DNA of 64,000 nt from an uncultured Bacteroides sp. (GTDB lineage Bacteria > Bacteroidota > Bacteroidia > Bacteroidales > Bacteroidaceae), in contig CALULL010000007.1 of assembly GCA_944321465.1 (NCBI GenBank), forward strand, positions 57,585-121,584, in the 5' to 3' direction. Below the pieces are notes generated by a model. The model was not told the origin of the DNA. It was given only the letters and a program-made list of their open reading frames with translations, and did no database searches. The position numbers and the translations under genes are program-made. Below are positions 8,939-18,568 of this stretch, piece after piece; the first letter of the stretch is position 1, and the number at the start of each line of letters is the position of its first letter.

Positions 8939-9628
8939 ATGAAGCAGAAGTATGTCCTCATCGTAGCCGGCGGAAGCGGTACGCGCATGGGTACCGAAGT
9001 GCCTAAGCAGTTTCTCCCCATCGGGGGAAAACCGGTACTGATGCGCACCATCGAGGCTTTCTGTGCCTGCTTCGGGCGGGACATACGCACGATACTGGTG
9101 CTCCCGTCCAGCCAGCAAGGTTATTGGGACCGGCTGTGCCGGGAGCACCGTTTCAGCTTGCCCTGCGACGTGGCCGACGGTGGCGCGACGCGCTTCCACT
9201 CCGTGTGCAACGGTCTGAAGCTGGTGCGCGAAAGAGCGGCCCTGGTGGGGGTACACGACGGCGTTCGCCCCTTCGTTTCGGCCAGCGTCATCAGGCAGTG
9301 CTATGCCGTGGCCGAGCGCTATGGCGCAGCCGTTCCGGTAGTCCCGGTGGTCGAGTCCATGCGCTGTCTGCAAGGTGGCGGCCACAGCATCGCCGTCAAC
9401 CGCGAACACTACCGGCTGGTGCAGACCCCCCAGGTGTTTGATGCCGACAAGCTGCGCGAAGCCTACGCCCAGCCCTTCTCCCCAGCCTTTACCGACGATG
9501 CCTCGGTGGCCGAGTCCATCGGCATCCCCATCCACCTCGTAGACGGCAACCGCGAAAACATAAAACTCACCACCCCTTCCGACTTAAAGATAGCCGAGGC
9601 CCTGCTTGACACGCCATGCTCGATCTGA
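8939..9628 (+). CDS. ispD: 2-C-methyl-D-erythritol 4-phosphate cytidylyltransferase
   Basis: IspD transfers CMP from CTP to methylerythritol phosphate in the non-mevalonate isoprenoid pathway. The 229-residue protein has the nucleotidyltransferase start [18 protein letters not shown] (residues 8-25), HDGVRPF for substrate binding, and TDDAS and [14 protein letters not shown] near the C-terminus. The last 13 bases overlap the start of recG in another frame, which suggests translational coupling. Confidence 0.95.
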   Translation: MKQKYVLIVAGGSGTRMGTEVPKQFLPIGGKPVLMRTIEAFCACFGRDIRTILVLPSSQQGYWDRLCREHRFSLPCDVADGGATRFHSVCNGLKLVRERAALVGVHDGVRPFVSASVIRQCYAVAERYGAAVPVVPVVESMRCLQGGGHSIAVNREHYRLVQTPQVFDADKLREAYAQPFSPAFTDDASVAESIGIPIHLVDGNRENIKLTTPSDLKIAEALLDTPCSI

Positions 9629-11715
9629 CTAAGTGGGACATCACATACCTCTCGGGCGTGGGACCGCAGCGGGCTGCGCTGCTGGGCAAGGAGGCTTCCA
9701 TCTTCACCCTGCACGACCTGCTCTATTATTTCCCCTATAAATATGTAGACCGCAGCCGCATCTATACCATCCGCGAGCTGAACGGCAACATGCCCTACAT
9801 ACAACTGCGGGGACAAATCCTCAGCTTTGAGACCGCAGGCGAGGGGAGGCAGCGCAGGCTCATAGCCCATTTCTCGGACGGGACGGGGGTGGTGGACCTC
9901 GTGTGGTTCCAGGGCATCAAGTACCTGACGGGCAAGTACAAAGTGCGGCAGGACTATATTGTCTTCGGTCGCCCCACGGTGTTTGGCGGGCGCATCAACC
10001 TGGCTCACCCCGATATCGACCCTGCTGACGAAGTGCAACTCTCGCCCATTGGCCTGCAGCCCTACTACAACACGACGGAAAAGATGAAACGCAGTTTCCT
10101 CAACTCGCATGCCATTGAGAAATTCGTCGCCACTGCCTTGCAGTTCATCAAGGAACCTTTGCCCGAAACCCTTACGCCCGACATCCTTGCATCCCGTCAC
10201 CTGATGTCCCTCACCGATGCCCTGCGCAACATCCATTTCCCCACCAGTACCGAGACGCTGCGGCGTGCCCAGTGCCGCCTCAAGTTTGAGGAGCTGTTCT
10301 ACGTCCAACTCGACATCCTGCGCTACACTAAGGAGCGCCAGCGGCACTATCGTGGATACGTGTTCGCCCGCGTGGGGAAGGCCTTCAACGACTTCTATTC
10401 ATACCACCTGCCTTTCAGCCTCACGGAAGCCCAGAAACGCGTGCTGCGCGAAATCAGGCGCGACCTTGGCTCGGGCCGCCAGATGAACCGCCTCCTGCAG
10501 GGCGACGTAGGCAGCGGCAAGACGCTTGTGGCACTGATGAGTATGCTCATAGCACTGGACAACGGCTACCAGGCCTGCCTGATGGCCCCCACCGAGATAC
10601 TGGCCTCGCAGCACGCCGAGACCATACGCTCGCTGCTCGCGGACATGGACATCCGCGTGGAACTGCTCACCGGCTCGGTGAAGGGCAAGAAGCGCGAGGC
10701 CATCCTGCAGGGGCTGCTCACGGGCGACGTGAACATACTTGTCGGCACTCATGCCGTGGCCGAGGACACGGTGCATTTCGCCTCGCTGGGGCTGGTTGTC
10801 ATCGACGAGCAGCACCGTTTCGGCGTGGCCCAGCGGGCTAAGCTCTGGACCAAGAGCGGGCAGCCGCCCCACGTGCTGGTGATGACCGCCACGCCCATCC
10901 CGCGCACGCTGGCCATGACGCTCTATGGCGACCTCGACGTGTCGGTCATCGACGAGCTTCCGCCCGGACGTAAGCCGGTGGTCACCCTGCACCAGTTCGA
11001 CAACCGCCGCGAAAGCCTCTACCGCTCCATGCGCAAGCAGATTGCCCAGGGGCGGCAGGTCTACATCGTTTATCCCCTCATACAGGAAAGCGAGAAAATC
11101 GACCTGAAGAACCTGGAGGAGGGCTACGAGCACGTCTGCGCCGCCTTCCCCGACTGCCGCGTGTGCAAGGTGCACGGCAGGATGAAGCCCGCCGAGAAGG
11201 ACGAGCAGATGCAGCTCTTCGTCTCGGGGCAGGCGCAAATCATGGTGGCGACGACCGTCATCGAGGTGGGGGTCAACGTGCCCAACGCCTCGGTGATGAT
11301 TATCGAGAACGCCGAGCGGTTCGGCCTCTCGCAGCTGCACCAGTTGCGCGGGCGTGTGGGCCGGGGGGCCGACCAGTCGTTCTGCATCCTTGTCACCGGC
11401 TACAAGCTGAGCGAGGACACCCGCAAGCGCATCGAAATCATGGTGCGCAGCAACGATGGGTTCGAGATAGCCGAGGCCGACCTCAAGCTGCGCGGACCCG
11501 GCGACTTGGAGGGCACGCAGCAGAGCGGCATTGCCTTCAACCTGAAGATTGCCGACCTGGCACACGACGGCCAGCTGCTGCAATACGCCCGCGAGGAGGC
11601 TCAGGCGGTGGTCGATGCCGACCCGTCGGCTTCTTCGCCCCGCTACGCCCTGTTGTGGCGGCAGCTCCGGGCCTTGCGCAAGGACAATGCGGCCAATTGG
11701 TCGCTCATCAGCTGA
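9616..11715 (+). CDS. recG: ATP-dependent DNA helicase RecG
   Basis: RecG remodels stalled replication forks and branch-migrates Holliday junctions. The 699-residue protein has the N-terminal wedge/OB region (residues about 1-200), Walker A GDVGSGKT from residue 296, DEQH box from residue 397 in [10 protein letters not shown], motif [13 protein letters not shown], and the C-terminal RecG signature [10 protein letters not shown] followed by [10 protein letters not shown]. The start at 9616 overlaps ispD by 13 bp. The reading frame ends 431 bp before the next gene. Confidence 0.95.
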   Translation: MLDLTKWDITYLSGVGPQRAALLGKEASIFTLHDLLYYFPYKYVDRSRIYTIRELNGNMPYIQLRGQILSFETAGEGRQRRLIAHFSDGTGVVDLVWFQGIKYLTGKYKVRQDYIVFGRPTVFGGRINLAHPDIDPADEVQLSPIGLQPYYNTTEKMKRSFLNSHAIEKFVATALQFIKEPLPETLTPDILASRHLMSLTDALRNIHFPTSTETLRRAQCRLKFEELFYVQLDILRYTKERQRHYRGYVFARVGKAFNDFYSYHLPFSLTEAQKRVLREIRRDLGSGRQMNRLLQGDVGSGKTLVALMSMLIALDNGYQACLMAPTEILASQHAETIRSLLADMDIRVELLTGSVKGKKREAILQGLLTGDVNILVGTHAVAEDTVHFASLGLVVIDEQHRFGVAQRAKLWTKSGQPPHVLVMTATPIPRTLAMTLYGDLDVSVIDELPPGRKPVVTLHQFDNRRESLYRSMRKQIAQGRQVYIVYPLIQESEKIDLKNLEEGYEHVCAAFPDCRVCKVHGRMKPAEKDEQMQLFVSGQAQIMVATTVIEVGVNVPNASVMIIENAERFGLSQLHQLRGRVGRGADQSFCILVTGYKLSEDTRKRIEIMVRSNDGFEIAEADLKLRGPGDLEGTQQSGIAFNLKIADLAHDGQLLQYAREEAQAVVDADPSASSPRYALLWRQLRALRKDNAANWSLIS

Positions 11716-11785
11716 TTTCCCACGGCCTTTTCCCGTCTTGCGGTTCCTTTGCTTCCGGGCGGCGGGACGCGTCGTTGCCCGAGCC

Positions 11786-11911
11786 GGCAGTCTGCGGCAA
11801 AGGGGCTTCGGGCCCGCCTGCGGGGCACACCTTTGCTCCTCCGCAGGCAGACCTTTGCCCGCAAGCTGGCTTAGGTCTGCCCGTGGGCGGGCACACCTGC
11901 GCCCGGTCGGG
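11786..11911. repeat. 22-bp periodic GC-rich array, copy R2
   Basis: Four units begin at 11824, 11846, 11868 and 11890 at an exact 22-bp step (GGCACACCTTTGC, GGCAGACCTTTGC, GGCTTAGGTCTGC, GGCACACCTGCGC). Two shorter degenerate units precede them from 11786. Both orientations of the unit centre (AGGT and ACCT) occur in one array. The rest of the spacer to 12146 holds only the promoter of the receptor gene. Confidence 0.9.
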
Positions 11912-12079
11912 CTTCCGGGTTGTCTGGCGCGCGGCCCTCGGGTGAGAATGTAACAGAAAAGTAATATCCGGCGTGCCGTCTTGCCCTTTCGGGACCGTTT
12001 TTTGTCCTATTATCCATCAAAAGTGGAGGAAATACAAAAAAATAACTGCCTTGCAACGCGATTGTAGACGTAAAATCCG

Positions 12080-12087
12080 TACTTTTG
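12080..12087 (+). promoter_or_regulatory. Promoter -7 box for the TonB-dependent receptor
   Basis: TACTTTTG matches TAnnTTTG, about 60 bp before the ATG. A correctly spaced -33 TTTG is not visible. Confidence 0.55.
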
Positions 12088-12146
12088 CATACAGAAACAT
12101 GTATTAACGAGAGATTAACATTGTAAATCTAACAAAAAGTAGTTTT

Positions 12147-14867
12147 ATGAAAAGAAATCTAATTCATTTCCTTTTGGTTGCCCTTCTGTCGGCATTTGCC
12201 ACTGCGGCATCTGCCCAGATGAAGGTGACGGGTCAGCTTGTCGATGCCGAGACGGGCGAGCCGCTGATTGGTGCTTCCGTTCTTGTGGAAGGTACACAGC
12301 AAGGCTCGGTGACCGATGTCGACGGTAACTTCGAGCAACAGCTGCCTTCGGGCGGTGCTACGCTTATCTTCAGGTATATAGGTTATCAGGACCAGAAGCA
12401 GGAAGTAACGCGCGGTGGCAACTTGGGTGTCATCGAGATGAAGGCCGATGCCGTGTTGCTCAACGACGTAGTGGTGACTTCCTCCGTGGCCATTGCCCGC
12501 AAGACGCCTGTGGCTGCCTCGACGGTGACACCCGTGTTCATCGAAGAGCGTCTGGGCACGCAGGAGTTCCCCGAAATCCTGAAGACCACGCCGGGCGTGT
12601 ATGCCACGAAGAAGGGCGGCGGCTTCGGCGACTCCGAAATCCGCATGCGCGGCTTCAAGAGCGAGAACATCGCCGTGCTTATCAACGGTGTGCCCATGAA
12701 CGACATGGAGTGGGGCGGCGTGTACTGGAGCAACTGGGCCGGACTGAGCGACGTGACGCGCTCCATGCAGACGCAGCGCGGTCTGGGTGCCTCCAAGGTG
12801 TCGGCTCCGTCGGTGGGCGGCTCCATCAACATCATCACCAATAGCACGGAGGCCAAGCGAGGCGGCTCCATCTCCTATGCCTTGGGAAATGACGGATACA
12901 ACAAGATAATGTTCAACGTCTCCACCGGCCTGAGCAAGAGCGGCTGGGCACTGACGTTGCTGGGTGCCAAGACGTGGGGCGACGGCTACGTGCAGGGCAC
13001 GGAGTTCGAGGCGTATAACTGGTTCGTCAACCTGTCCAAGCGCATCAACGACAACCATCAGCTGTCCTTGACGGCTTTCGGCGCTCCCCAGTGGCACAAC
13101 CAGCGTAACGATGCCAACGGACTCACCATCGAGGGCTGGCAGCAAGTGCGCCGCTACATGAACGACCCCGACGACGTGTATCGCTACAACCCTGCCTTCG
13201 GTTACGGCAAGAACGGCGAGCGCAAGAACCAGAACCACAACGCCTACAACAAGCCTCAAATCTCGCTGAACCACCAGTGGCAGATCGACCACAAGTCGTC
13301 CCTCAGCACGGTGCTCTACACTTCTATCGGCCGTGGCTACGGCTATAGCGGCCAGGCCAACACGGCCATCGACGGCGTGAGCCGCTCGGACTGGTACGGT
13401 GCTTCGGACGGTGTGCTCAACTCCAAGTTCCGTCACGAAGACGGCACCTTTGCCTACGACGAGATGCAGGAACTCAACGAGCAGAGCGTCAACGGTTCGC
13501 TCTACGCCATGTCCAAGTCCAAGAACTACCACAACTGGTACGGACTGATATCGACTTACACTTCCAAGTTCGGCGACTACGTTGACTTCTACGGCGGCAT
13601 CGACCTCCGCTACTACAAAGGTACGCATACCAACGAGCTGGTCGACCTCTACAACGGTAAGTTCTTCATGGACATAGACTCCCGCGAGAACGTGCATGTG
13701 GAAAACAACGCCGCTGCCGCCAACCCCGGCTTCGTGAACCAGAAGCTGAATGTGGGCGACGTAGTGTATCGCGACTACGACGGGTATGTGCTCCAGGAGG
13801 GTGTGTTTGCCCAGGCCGAGTACAACCGCGACAAGCTCGCTGCCTTCCTTGCCGGCTCGTTGTCCAACACGACTTACTGGCGCTACGACAGGTTCTACTA
13901 CGACGCAGCACACGCCAAGTCGGACAAGGTGAGCTTCCTCGGCTTCACGGCCAAAGGTGGCGCCAACTACAACATAACGGACGAGCACAACGTCTTTGCC
14001 AACGTCGGCTACATCAGCCGTGCCCCGTTCTTCTCGGGCGGTGCCTTCCTGTCGTCGGCAACGAGCAACGCCACCAACCCGGACGCAGTGAACGAGAAAA
14101 TCTTCTCTGCCGAGCTGGGCTACGGCTTCCACAACCGCTGGCTGCAACTGAACTTTAACGCCTACTTCACCCGCTGGATGGACAAGACCATGACGGCAGG
14201 CGGCGACATCCGCAACCCTGAAGGCGTGAACGTCGACCGCTACAGCGTGAACATGCAGGGCGTGGATGCCCGCCACATGGGCTTGGAGCTCGACCTCGTG
14301 GCCAATCCTACCCGCTGGCTGGACATCACCGGTATGCTCTCGGTGGGCGACTGGCAGTGGGACAGCAACGCTACGGGCTACTACTACAACAGCCTGGGAC
14401 AACCCCTGAAGGACACGCAAGGCAACCTCGCCTCGGGCATCATGGCCCCCGACCACGCACACGCCACCATCAACCTGGACGGCATCAAGGTGGGCGGCTC
14501 GGCACAGCTCACGGCCTCGCTGGGAGCACAGGTTCACTTCTCGGGCTTCCGTGGCGGCCTGACCTACGTGTGGTTTGCCAACAACTACTCTGACTACGAC
14601 ATCGACGGCGGCCTTATCTCTCCGGGCGGCGAGGTTACCATCACCGACCCCTGGAAGATACCCGCAGGCGGACAGATGGACTTCAACGCCAGCTATACCT
14701 TCGACTTCGGCAAGTGCCGTGCCACGCTCTACGGCAACATCGAGAACCTCTTCGACCAACGCTACATTGTCGATGCCGTGGACGGCGGCGGTACGTGGGA
14801 CAAAGCCTACGGCGTGTTCTACGCCTTCGGAAGGCAGTACTCGGTGCGCCTGAAGGTGACTTTCTGA
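12147..14867 (+). CDS. TonB-dependent outer-membrane receptor with CarboxypepD_reg-like domain
   Basis: This 906-residue outer-membrane beta-barrel receptor has a signal peptide (residues 1-23, ending ASAQ) and a carboxypeptidase-regulatory-like domain at about 25-105 (GQLVDAETGEPLIGASVLVEG). A plug domain at about 108-235 contains RMRGFKSENIAVLINGVPMN and GGSINIITNS. The long barrel ends YSVRLKVTF with the C-terminal Phe expected for barrel insertion. It takes up a substrate using TonB energy. The next gene encodes a lipoprotein, but that protein does not look like SusD, so a polysaccharide substrate should not be assumed. The substrate is unknown. Confidence 0.9.
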   Translation: MKRNLIHFLLVALLSAFATAASAQMKVTGQLVDAETGEPLIGASVLVEGTQQGSVTDVDGNFEQQLPSGGATLIFRYIGYQDQKQEVTRGGNLGVIEMKADAVLLNDVVVTSSVAIARKTPVAASTVTPVFIEERLGTQEFPEILKTTPGVYATKKGGGFGDSEIRMRGFKSENIAVLINGVPMNDMEWGGVYWSNWAGLSDVTRSMQTQRGLGASKVSAPSVGGSINIITNSTEAKRGGSISYALGNDGYNKIMFNVSTGLSKSGWALTLLGAKTWGDGYVQGTEFEAYNWFVNLSKRINDNHQLSLTAFGAPQWHNQRNDANGLTIEGWQQVRRYMNDPDDVYRYNPAFGYGKNGERKNQNHNAYNKPQISLNHQWQIDHKSSLSTVLYTSIGRGYGYSGQANTAIDGVSRSDWYGASDGVLNSKFRHEDGTFAYDEMQELNEQSVNGSLYAMSKSKNYHNWYGLISTYTSKFGDYVDFYGGIDLRYYKGTHTNELVDLYNGKFFMDIDSRENVHVENNAAAANPGFVNQKLNVGDVVYRDYDGYVLQEGVFAQAEYNRDKLAAFLAGSLSNTTYWRYDRFYYDAAHAKSDKVSFLGFTAKGGANYNITDEHNVFANVGYISRAPFFSGGAFLSSATSNATNPDAVNEKIFSAELGYGFHNRWLQLNFNAYFTRWMDKTMTAGGDIRNPEGVNVDRYSVNMQGVDARHMGLELDLVANPTRWLDITGMLSVGDWQWDSNATGYYYNSLGQPLKDTQGNLASGIMAPDHAHATINLDGIKVGGSAQLTASLGAQVHFSGFRGGLTYVWFANNYSDYDIDGGLISPGGEVTITDPWKIPAGGQMDFNASYTFDFGKCRATLYGNIENLFDQRYIVDAVDGGGTWDKAYGVFYAFGRQYSVRLKVTF

Positions 14868-14922
14868 CGCTATCCGCACAGGACTTTTGCAGACATATAT
14901 CCCAATTAAAACAAACCAACGT

Positions 14923-16266
14923 ATGAAAAAGAGACTCTTATATACCTTGCTCGCCCCTGCCGCGCTGCTCTTTGCCGGGTGCGACTACAATGAGGACAAC
15001 TTCGGGGACGTAGAGAACCCCGTCATCGAGAACGTTACCGTCTACGAGGGGGCCTACACCGGCGACTATCCCGAGGACGGATACTTTACCTACGACGATG
15101 CCGGACGCACGGCTCTCACCGAGGCCGTGGCCGACATGCTGGGCGAGATGTTCCTGGCCTCTGACGCAGGCTCCACGGCCAGCGTCACCGTCAACGTGGG
15201 CACCGTCACTCCGGGCATGGAGCGGGCCGACATAAGCTACACCCTCACCACCGACGACTACGACAGCATGGGCGAGGGCGACGGCCAGCCGGGCGACTAC
15301 AACAACTTCGACGGCGACATGGATGTCGACCAGTATCTCACAGCCTTCTGCGCCTCGCGCTATGCCTCCGAGGCCGAGGGGACGACCGTCAGCATCACCT
15401 ACGTATATTATGCGGGCGGAACCAGCAACCGCACCAGCACCTACCAGAAGCAGGCCGACGGCAGCTGGGCACCCATAGAGATGAACACCTTCGTGGCCGA
15501 CAACAGCTACACGCTGCAGGACGACGACTACGACAGCATGGGCACCGAAAGCGGCCAGCCCGGACGCTACAACAACTTCGACTCCAACATGGACGTGGAC
15601 TTCTACCTGCCCATCTTCCTGAGCATCAACTTCCCCTACGTGAAGGACGAGGGTGCCACCTTTGAAGTCTACTATGCCTACTACTCGTCGGGCGAGACGA
15701 CCACGCGCAGTGCCACCTACCTCTACAACGGCACCACGTGGATTCCCTACGACCCCTACCTGGCCACGGTCGTAGTCACGCCTATGGTGGCCGAGATGAG
15801 CTACGACGGCAACGCCTGGCTGCTCGACCGCCTGACGGGCGGAAGCATGGCCATCGCCTTCTCGGGCGAGGACTACCAGGCACTGTACCAATGGGTAGCC
15901 GAGAACGAGGCCGGGTATCTGGGCACGCGCTATCCCGATACGGAAGAGTACTACTTCGGTGCTTCCACCTACTACGGGAACATCAACAACAGCTACAGCA
16001 CTTGGAGACAGTACTACAACGTAAACGGCGAGTACGACGGACTGACGGACGAGCAGCTGCAGGCCATTATGGACGAGCGTCTTGCCTGGGGTATTGCCAC
16101 CCTCGTGTTGCCCCTGCACGTCGACACGCCCAACCCGGACCTGAGCTACGTTGTCACCTATACCATCTATGGCGGTCGTGGTAGCGGCGACTATAGCATG
16201 ACGTTCATGTACGACGAAGAAGCCCAGGCCTACGAGCTTGTTGCCGGGCCGGTAGCCGCACAATAA
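14923..16266 (+). CDS. Surface-type lipoprotein with two ~90-residue repeats, partner of the receptor
   Basis: I do not recognise the family. The 447-residue protein starts with a lipoprotein signal (MKKRLLYTLLAPAALLFAGC, lipobox Cys20). Two related modules begin at residues 106 and 196, each opening YTL.(T/D)DDYDSMG and continuing with QPG.YNNFD and a MDVD..L stretch, a 90-residue period. The protein is very acidic and rich in Tyr, Asp and Gly, so an extracellular, possibly metal-binding role is conceivable but unproven. It starts 55 bp after the receptor and ends in a clear terminator, so the two genes form one transcript. The family pattern suggests a substrate-capture or lid lipoprotein for the receptor. 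Confidence 0.75.
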   Translation: MKKRLLYTLLAPAALLFAGCDYNEDNFGDVENPVIENVTVYEGAYTGDYPEDGYFTYDDAGRTALTEAVADMLGEMFLASDAGSTASVTVNVGTVTPGMERADISYTLTTDDYDSMGEGDGQPGDYNNFDGDMDVDQYLTAFCASRYASEAEGTTVSITYVYYAGGTSNRTSTYQKQADGSWAPIEMNTFVADNSYTLQDDDYDSMGTESGQPGRYNNFDSNMDVDFYLPIFLSINFPYVKDEGATFEVYYAYYSSGETTTRSATYLYNGTTWIPYDPYLATVVVTPMVAEMSYDGNAWLLDRLTGGSMAIAFSGEDYQALYQWVAENEAGYLGTRYPDTEEYYFGASTYYGNINNSYSTWRQYYNVNGEYDGLTDEQLQAIMDERLAWGIATLVLPLHVDTPNPDLSYVVTYTIYGGRGSGDYSMTFMYDEEAQAYELVAGPVAAQ

Positions 16267-16312
16267 GCCTGTCCATTGGTCCCTCCTCGCGGAGGGGCCT
16301 CCCCGATAACGA

Positions 16313-16358
16313 AGAGAGAACGCAGCCGCGCAGGCGGTGCGTTCTCTCTTTCTTTTTC
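16313..16358 (+). terminator. Intrinsic terminator of the receptor-lipoprotein operon
   Basis: AGAGAGAACGCA (16313-16324) pairs perfectly with TGCGTTCTCTCT (16338-16349), followed by TTCTTTTTC. Confidence 0.9.
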
Positions 16359-16438
16359 TGCGGGTCGTGGCGCGTGTCCCGGGGCCGCCCGGCTTCGTTC
16401 CCCATGCAGCCCCGGCTGCACCCGCAAGGGGCCGACCG

Positions 16439-16526
16439 GGCACAGGTGCGCCTCCTTGCGGGCGCAGGTCTGCCACGGAGGTAGTAGAGGTGTGCCCGCG
16501 AGGAAGCACACCTGTGCCCCAATCGG
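16439..16526. repeat. 22-bp periodic GC-rich array, copy R3 (4 units)
   Basis: Units begin at 16439, 16461, 16483 and 16505. The fourth unit runs into the left end of MITE copy A, so the two repeat families are fused here. Confidence 0.9.
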
Positions 16527-16710
16527 TCATTAGAGGCCAAAGCGATTTCGTTCTGCCGCCGTGCAAATTGGCTGTCGCCTTTGTCGAAGGCGTAGCGGGC
16601 TACGTCGAGACAAAGCGGCAGACAAGGTGCCGACGGCAGAACGAAAGGGCTTGGAAAGCCGGAGAAAGGCTGTCAAGCACATGGCAAGGCGGTCTAATGA
16701 CCGATTTGGG
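16517..16710 (+). mobile_element. MITE copy A (about 194 bp)
   Basis: The left end CCCCAATCGGTCATTAGA and right end TCTAATGACCGATTTGGG are inverted repeats. Internal landmarks shared with the other copies are GAAGGCGTAGCGGGCTACG and GACAAAGCGGCAGACAAG. No matching 5-bp duplication is seen (TGTGC against CTTAG), unlike the other copies. The right end stops one base before the stop codon of the minus-strand MutS-like gene. Confidence 0.85.
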
Positions 16711-16711
16711 C

Positions 16712-18556
16712 TTAGCTGTCCACCCGGATGCCCATCTGTTGCATCAGGAAGCAGGCGTTCATGTTGCGGGCCACGCCGGGGCGCATGCGGTAGGAGAAGC
16801 TGAGGCGGTTGTCCACGATGTCGGCCTCGAAGCAGAAGTTGCCTACCTGCCCGGGGTAGATGTCGGCCAGCCCGCCCAGCTGCAGGTCGTGGGTGGCGAT
16901 GATGCCGTTGCCCTTCAAGCCTACGAATTGGCGCACGAGGGCCAGCGAGCCGCGCTGCTTGTCGGTCGAGTTGGTTCCCTTCAGTATTTCGTCGAGGATG
17001 ATGAACAGCTCTTCGCCCTGTTGCAGCATGTCGATGATGAGCTTCAGGCGTTTCAGTTCGGCAAAGAAGTAGGACTCGTTGTCCTTCAGCGAGTCGGTGG
17101 TACGCAGGCTCGTGACGAGGCGCACGGGGTAGACCTCCATGCGGCGGGCGCATACCGGCGCACCGGTGCAGGCCAGCAGCAGGTTCACGCCCACTGTGCG
17201 CAGGTAGGTGCTCTTGCCCGCCATGTTGGCGCCGGTGATGACGATGAATCCGGGCCGACGCTCCAGGGCAATGTCGTTGCGGACACAGCGGTCGGGGTCC
17301 ATCAGCGGGTGCCCCATTCCCTCGGCTTTCAGCCGGAAGGGCAGGCCGTTGTCTGCCTCGATGGCAGCCTCGTCGCGGTCCAGGATGGCAGGGAACGTGT
17401 AGTCGGGGTGGTTGTAGGCAAAGGTGGCGAGCGACAGCAGCGCGTCGGCGCGGCCCAGTGCGTCGAGCCAGTGGGGCAGGTGGGCGGCGTGCCGCTCCTT
17501 CCACTGCTCCACGCGCATCATTTGCCACAGTTCCCAGAAGAACGTGCCGTTGAGCAGGGCGTAGGCTAGGTAGTTGTTGCGCTGGTCCAGTTGGCCCATC
17601 AGCTTGTCCAGGCGTGCTATGGCGGCCGATGCGGGCTGGCCGTCGCTGTGCAGGCTGGCCTTCACCTCCTGCAGGAGGCTGCTGCGGGCTTCGTAGCGGT
17701 CTATCATGCCGATGAGGCGGGCGTAGGTGCCCAGTATCTGCATTTGCCTGCCGTGGACGGCAAGGACGCGGCTGATGTGGCCCGTGAAGCCGATGGCCGC
17801 GAACAGTATGCCCGTCCATACCAAGGCCCACAAGGCTCCCGGCAGGACACCGCCCAGCCACAGCGCGAGACAGGCGGCGTTGATGCCCGTGGCCAGGCCG
17901 GGCAGCAGGCGCAGCAACCGTCGGCGGCGGAAGACGGAAGGCGACCCGGCCCAGGTGCGCAGGGCTGCCTCGTCGGTGGCCTTCCCGGGACTGAGCAGGC
18001 CGGTGACGCGGAATTGCAGGCGGAAGTCGGTCTGCCCGGCCAGTTCGGCAATGGCTTCCTGGCGGCGCACAATCCGGTCCTTGTCCGTCAGATGCCGGTT
18101 CAGCCAGCGGGCCAGCCTGAGGTCGCCCATAGGGGTGCAGGTGCGGTTGATGCACTGGAACAGCGAGTGCGGCCCGAAGACATCGAGGTCGTAGGTGTAC
18201 AGATGGGAAGGGTCGGCGTGGCCGCTTCCGTCGTTGAAGGCCGCGATGTCGCCCTGCAGGGCGGCCAGCTCCTCGTGGTTGGCCTGAGCCATGCGGGCGG
18301 CAAAGTCGCGTTGGCGGAACAGGCGGTCGTGGCGTTTCACCAGCCAGGCGAACAGGAGGAGTGCGACTGCGGTGATGCAGGCCAGTGTCCACACGCTCTC
18401 CTGTCGGCAGACGGCCAGCGCGGCACCATAGGCCACCACCACGCACAGGCGTGTCAGACTGGCGGCGTTGATGAGGCGTGTCAGGCGGTTTTGCCGCTGC
18501 TCTTCCCTGGCGGCGCGGCGGGCGTATCCGGCCTCTATGTCGTGTATGCTTTCCAT
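16712..18556 (-). CDS. Membrane-anchored MutS-family ATPase
   Basis: This 614-residue protein carries a MutS-type ATPase domain at its C-terminus: Walker A GANMAGKST (442-450), the KDNESYFFAEL helix, Walker B LFIILDEILKGTNS with Asp522-Glu523, and the ATHDL switch. The N-terminal half differs from mismatch-repair MutS. It lacks the mismatch-recognition domain and has hydrophobic segments near 36-70 and 215-260 that look membrane-spanning. Such MutS-like proteins are widespread in Bacteroidetes and their function is not established; a role in classical mismatch repair is unlikely. The gene lies 12 bp downstream of queA in the same operon. Its stop codon abuts MITE copy A. Confidence 0.82.
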   Translation of the reverse strand: MESIHDIEAGYARRAAREEQRQNRLTRLINAASLTRLCVVVAYGAALAVCRQESVWTLACITAVALLLFAWLVKRHDRLFRQRDFAARMAQANHEELAALQGDIAAFNDGSGHADPSHLYTYDLDVFGPHSLFQCINRTCTPMGDLRLARWLNRHLTDKDRIVRRQEAIAELAGQTDFRLQFRVTGLLSPGKATDEAALRTWAGSPSVFRRRRLLRLLPGLATGINAACLALWLGGVLPGALWALVWTGILFAAIGFTGHISRVLAVHGRQMQILGTYARLIGMIDRYEARSSLLQEVKASLHSDGQPASAAIARLDKLMGQLDQRNNYLAYALLNGTFFWELWQMMRVEQWKERHAAHLPHWLDALGRADALLSLATFAYNHPDYTFPAILDRDEAAIEADNGLPFRLKAEGMGHPLMDPDRCVRNDIALERRPGFIVITGANMAGKSTYLRTVGVNLLLACTGAPVCARRMEVYPVRLVTSLRTTDSLKDNESYFFAELKRLKLIIDMLQQGEELFIILDEILKGTNSTDKQRGSLALVRQFVGLKGNGIIATHDLQLGGLADIYPGQVGNFCFEADIVDNRLSFSYRMRPGVARNMNACFLMQQMGIRVDS

Positions 18557-18568
18557 CGTGTGCGGGGG

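Noticed and set aside
11716-11945. Array regions considered as short coding genes because all frames are open
   Set aside because: The period of 22 is not a multiple of three, so any peptide would change frame at each unit; openness is due to GC content only.
12159-14879. A 906-codon open frame on the minus strand, opposite the TonB-dependent receptor
   Set aside because: It is the antisense mirror of a GC-rich coding gene; its translation has no motif, and the plus-strand protein is unmistakable.
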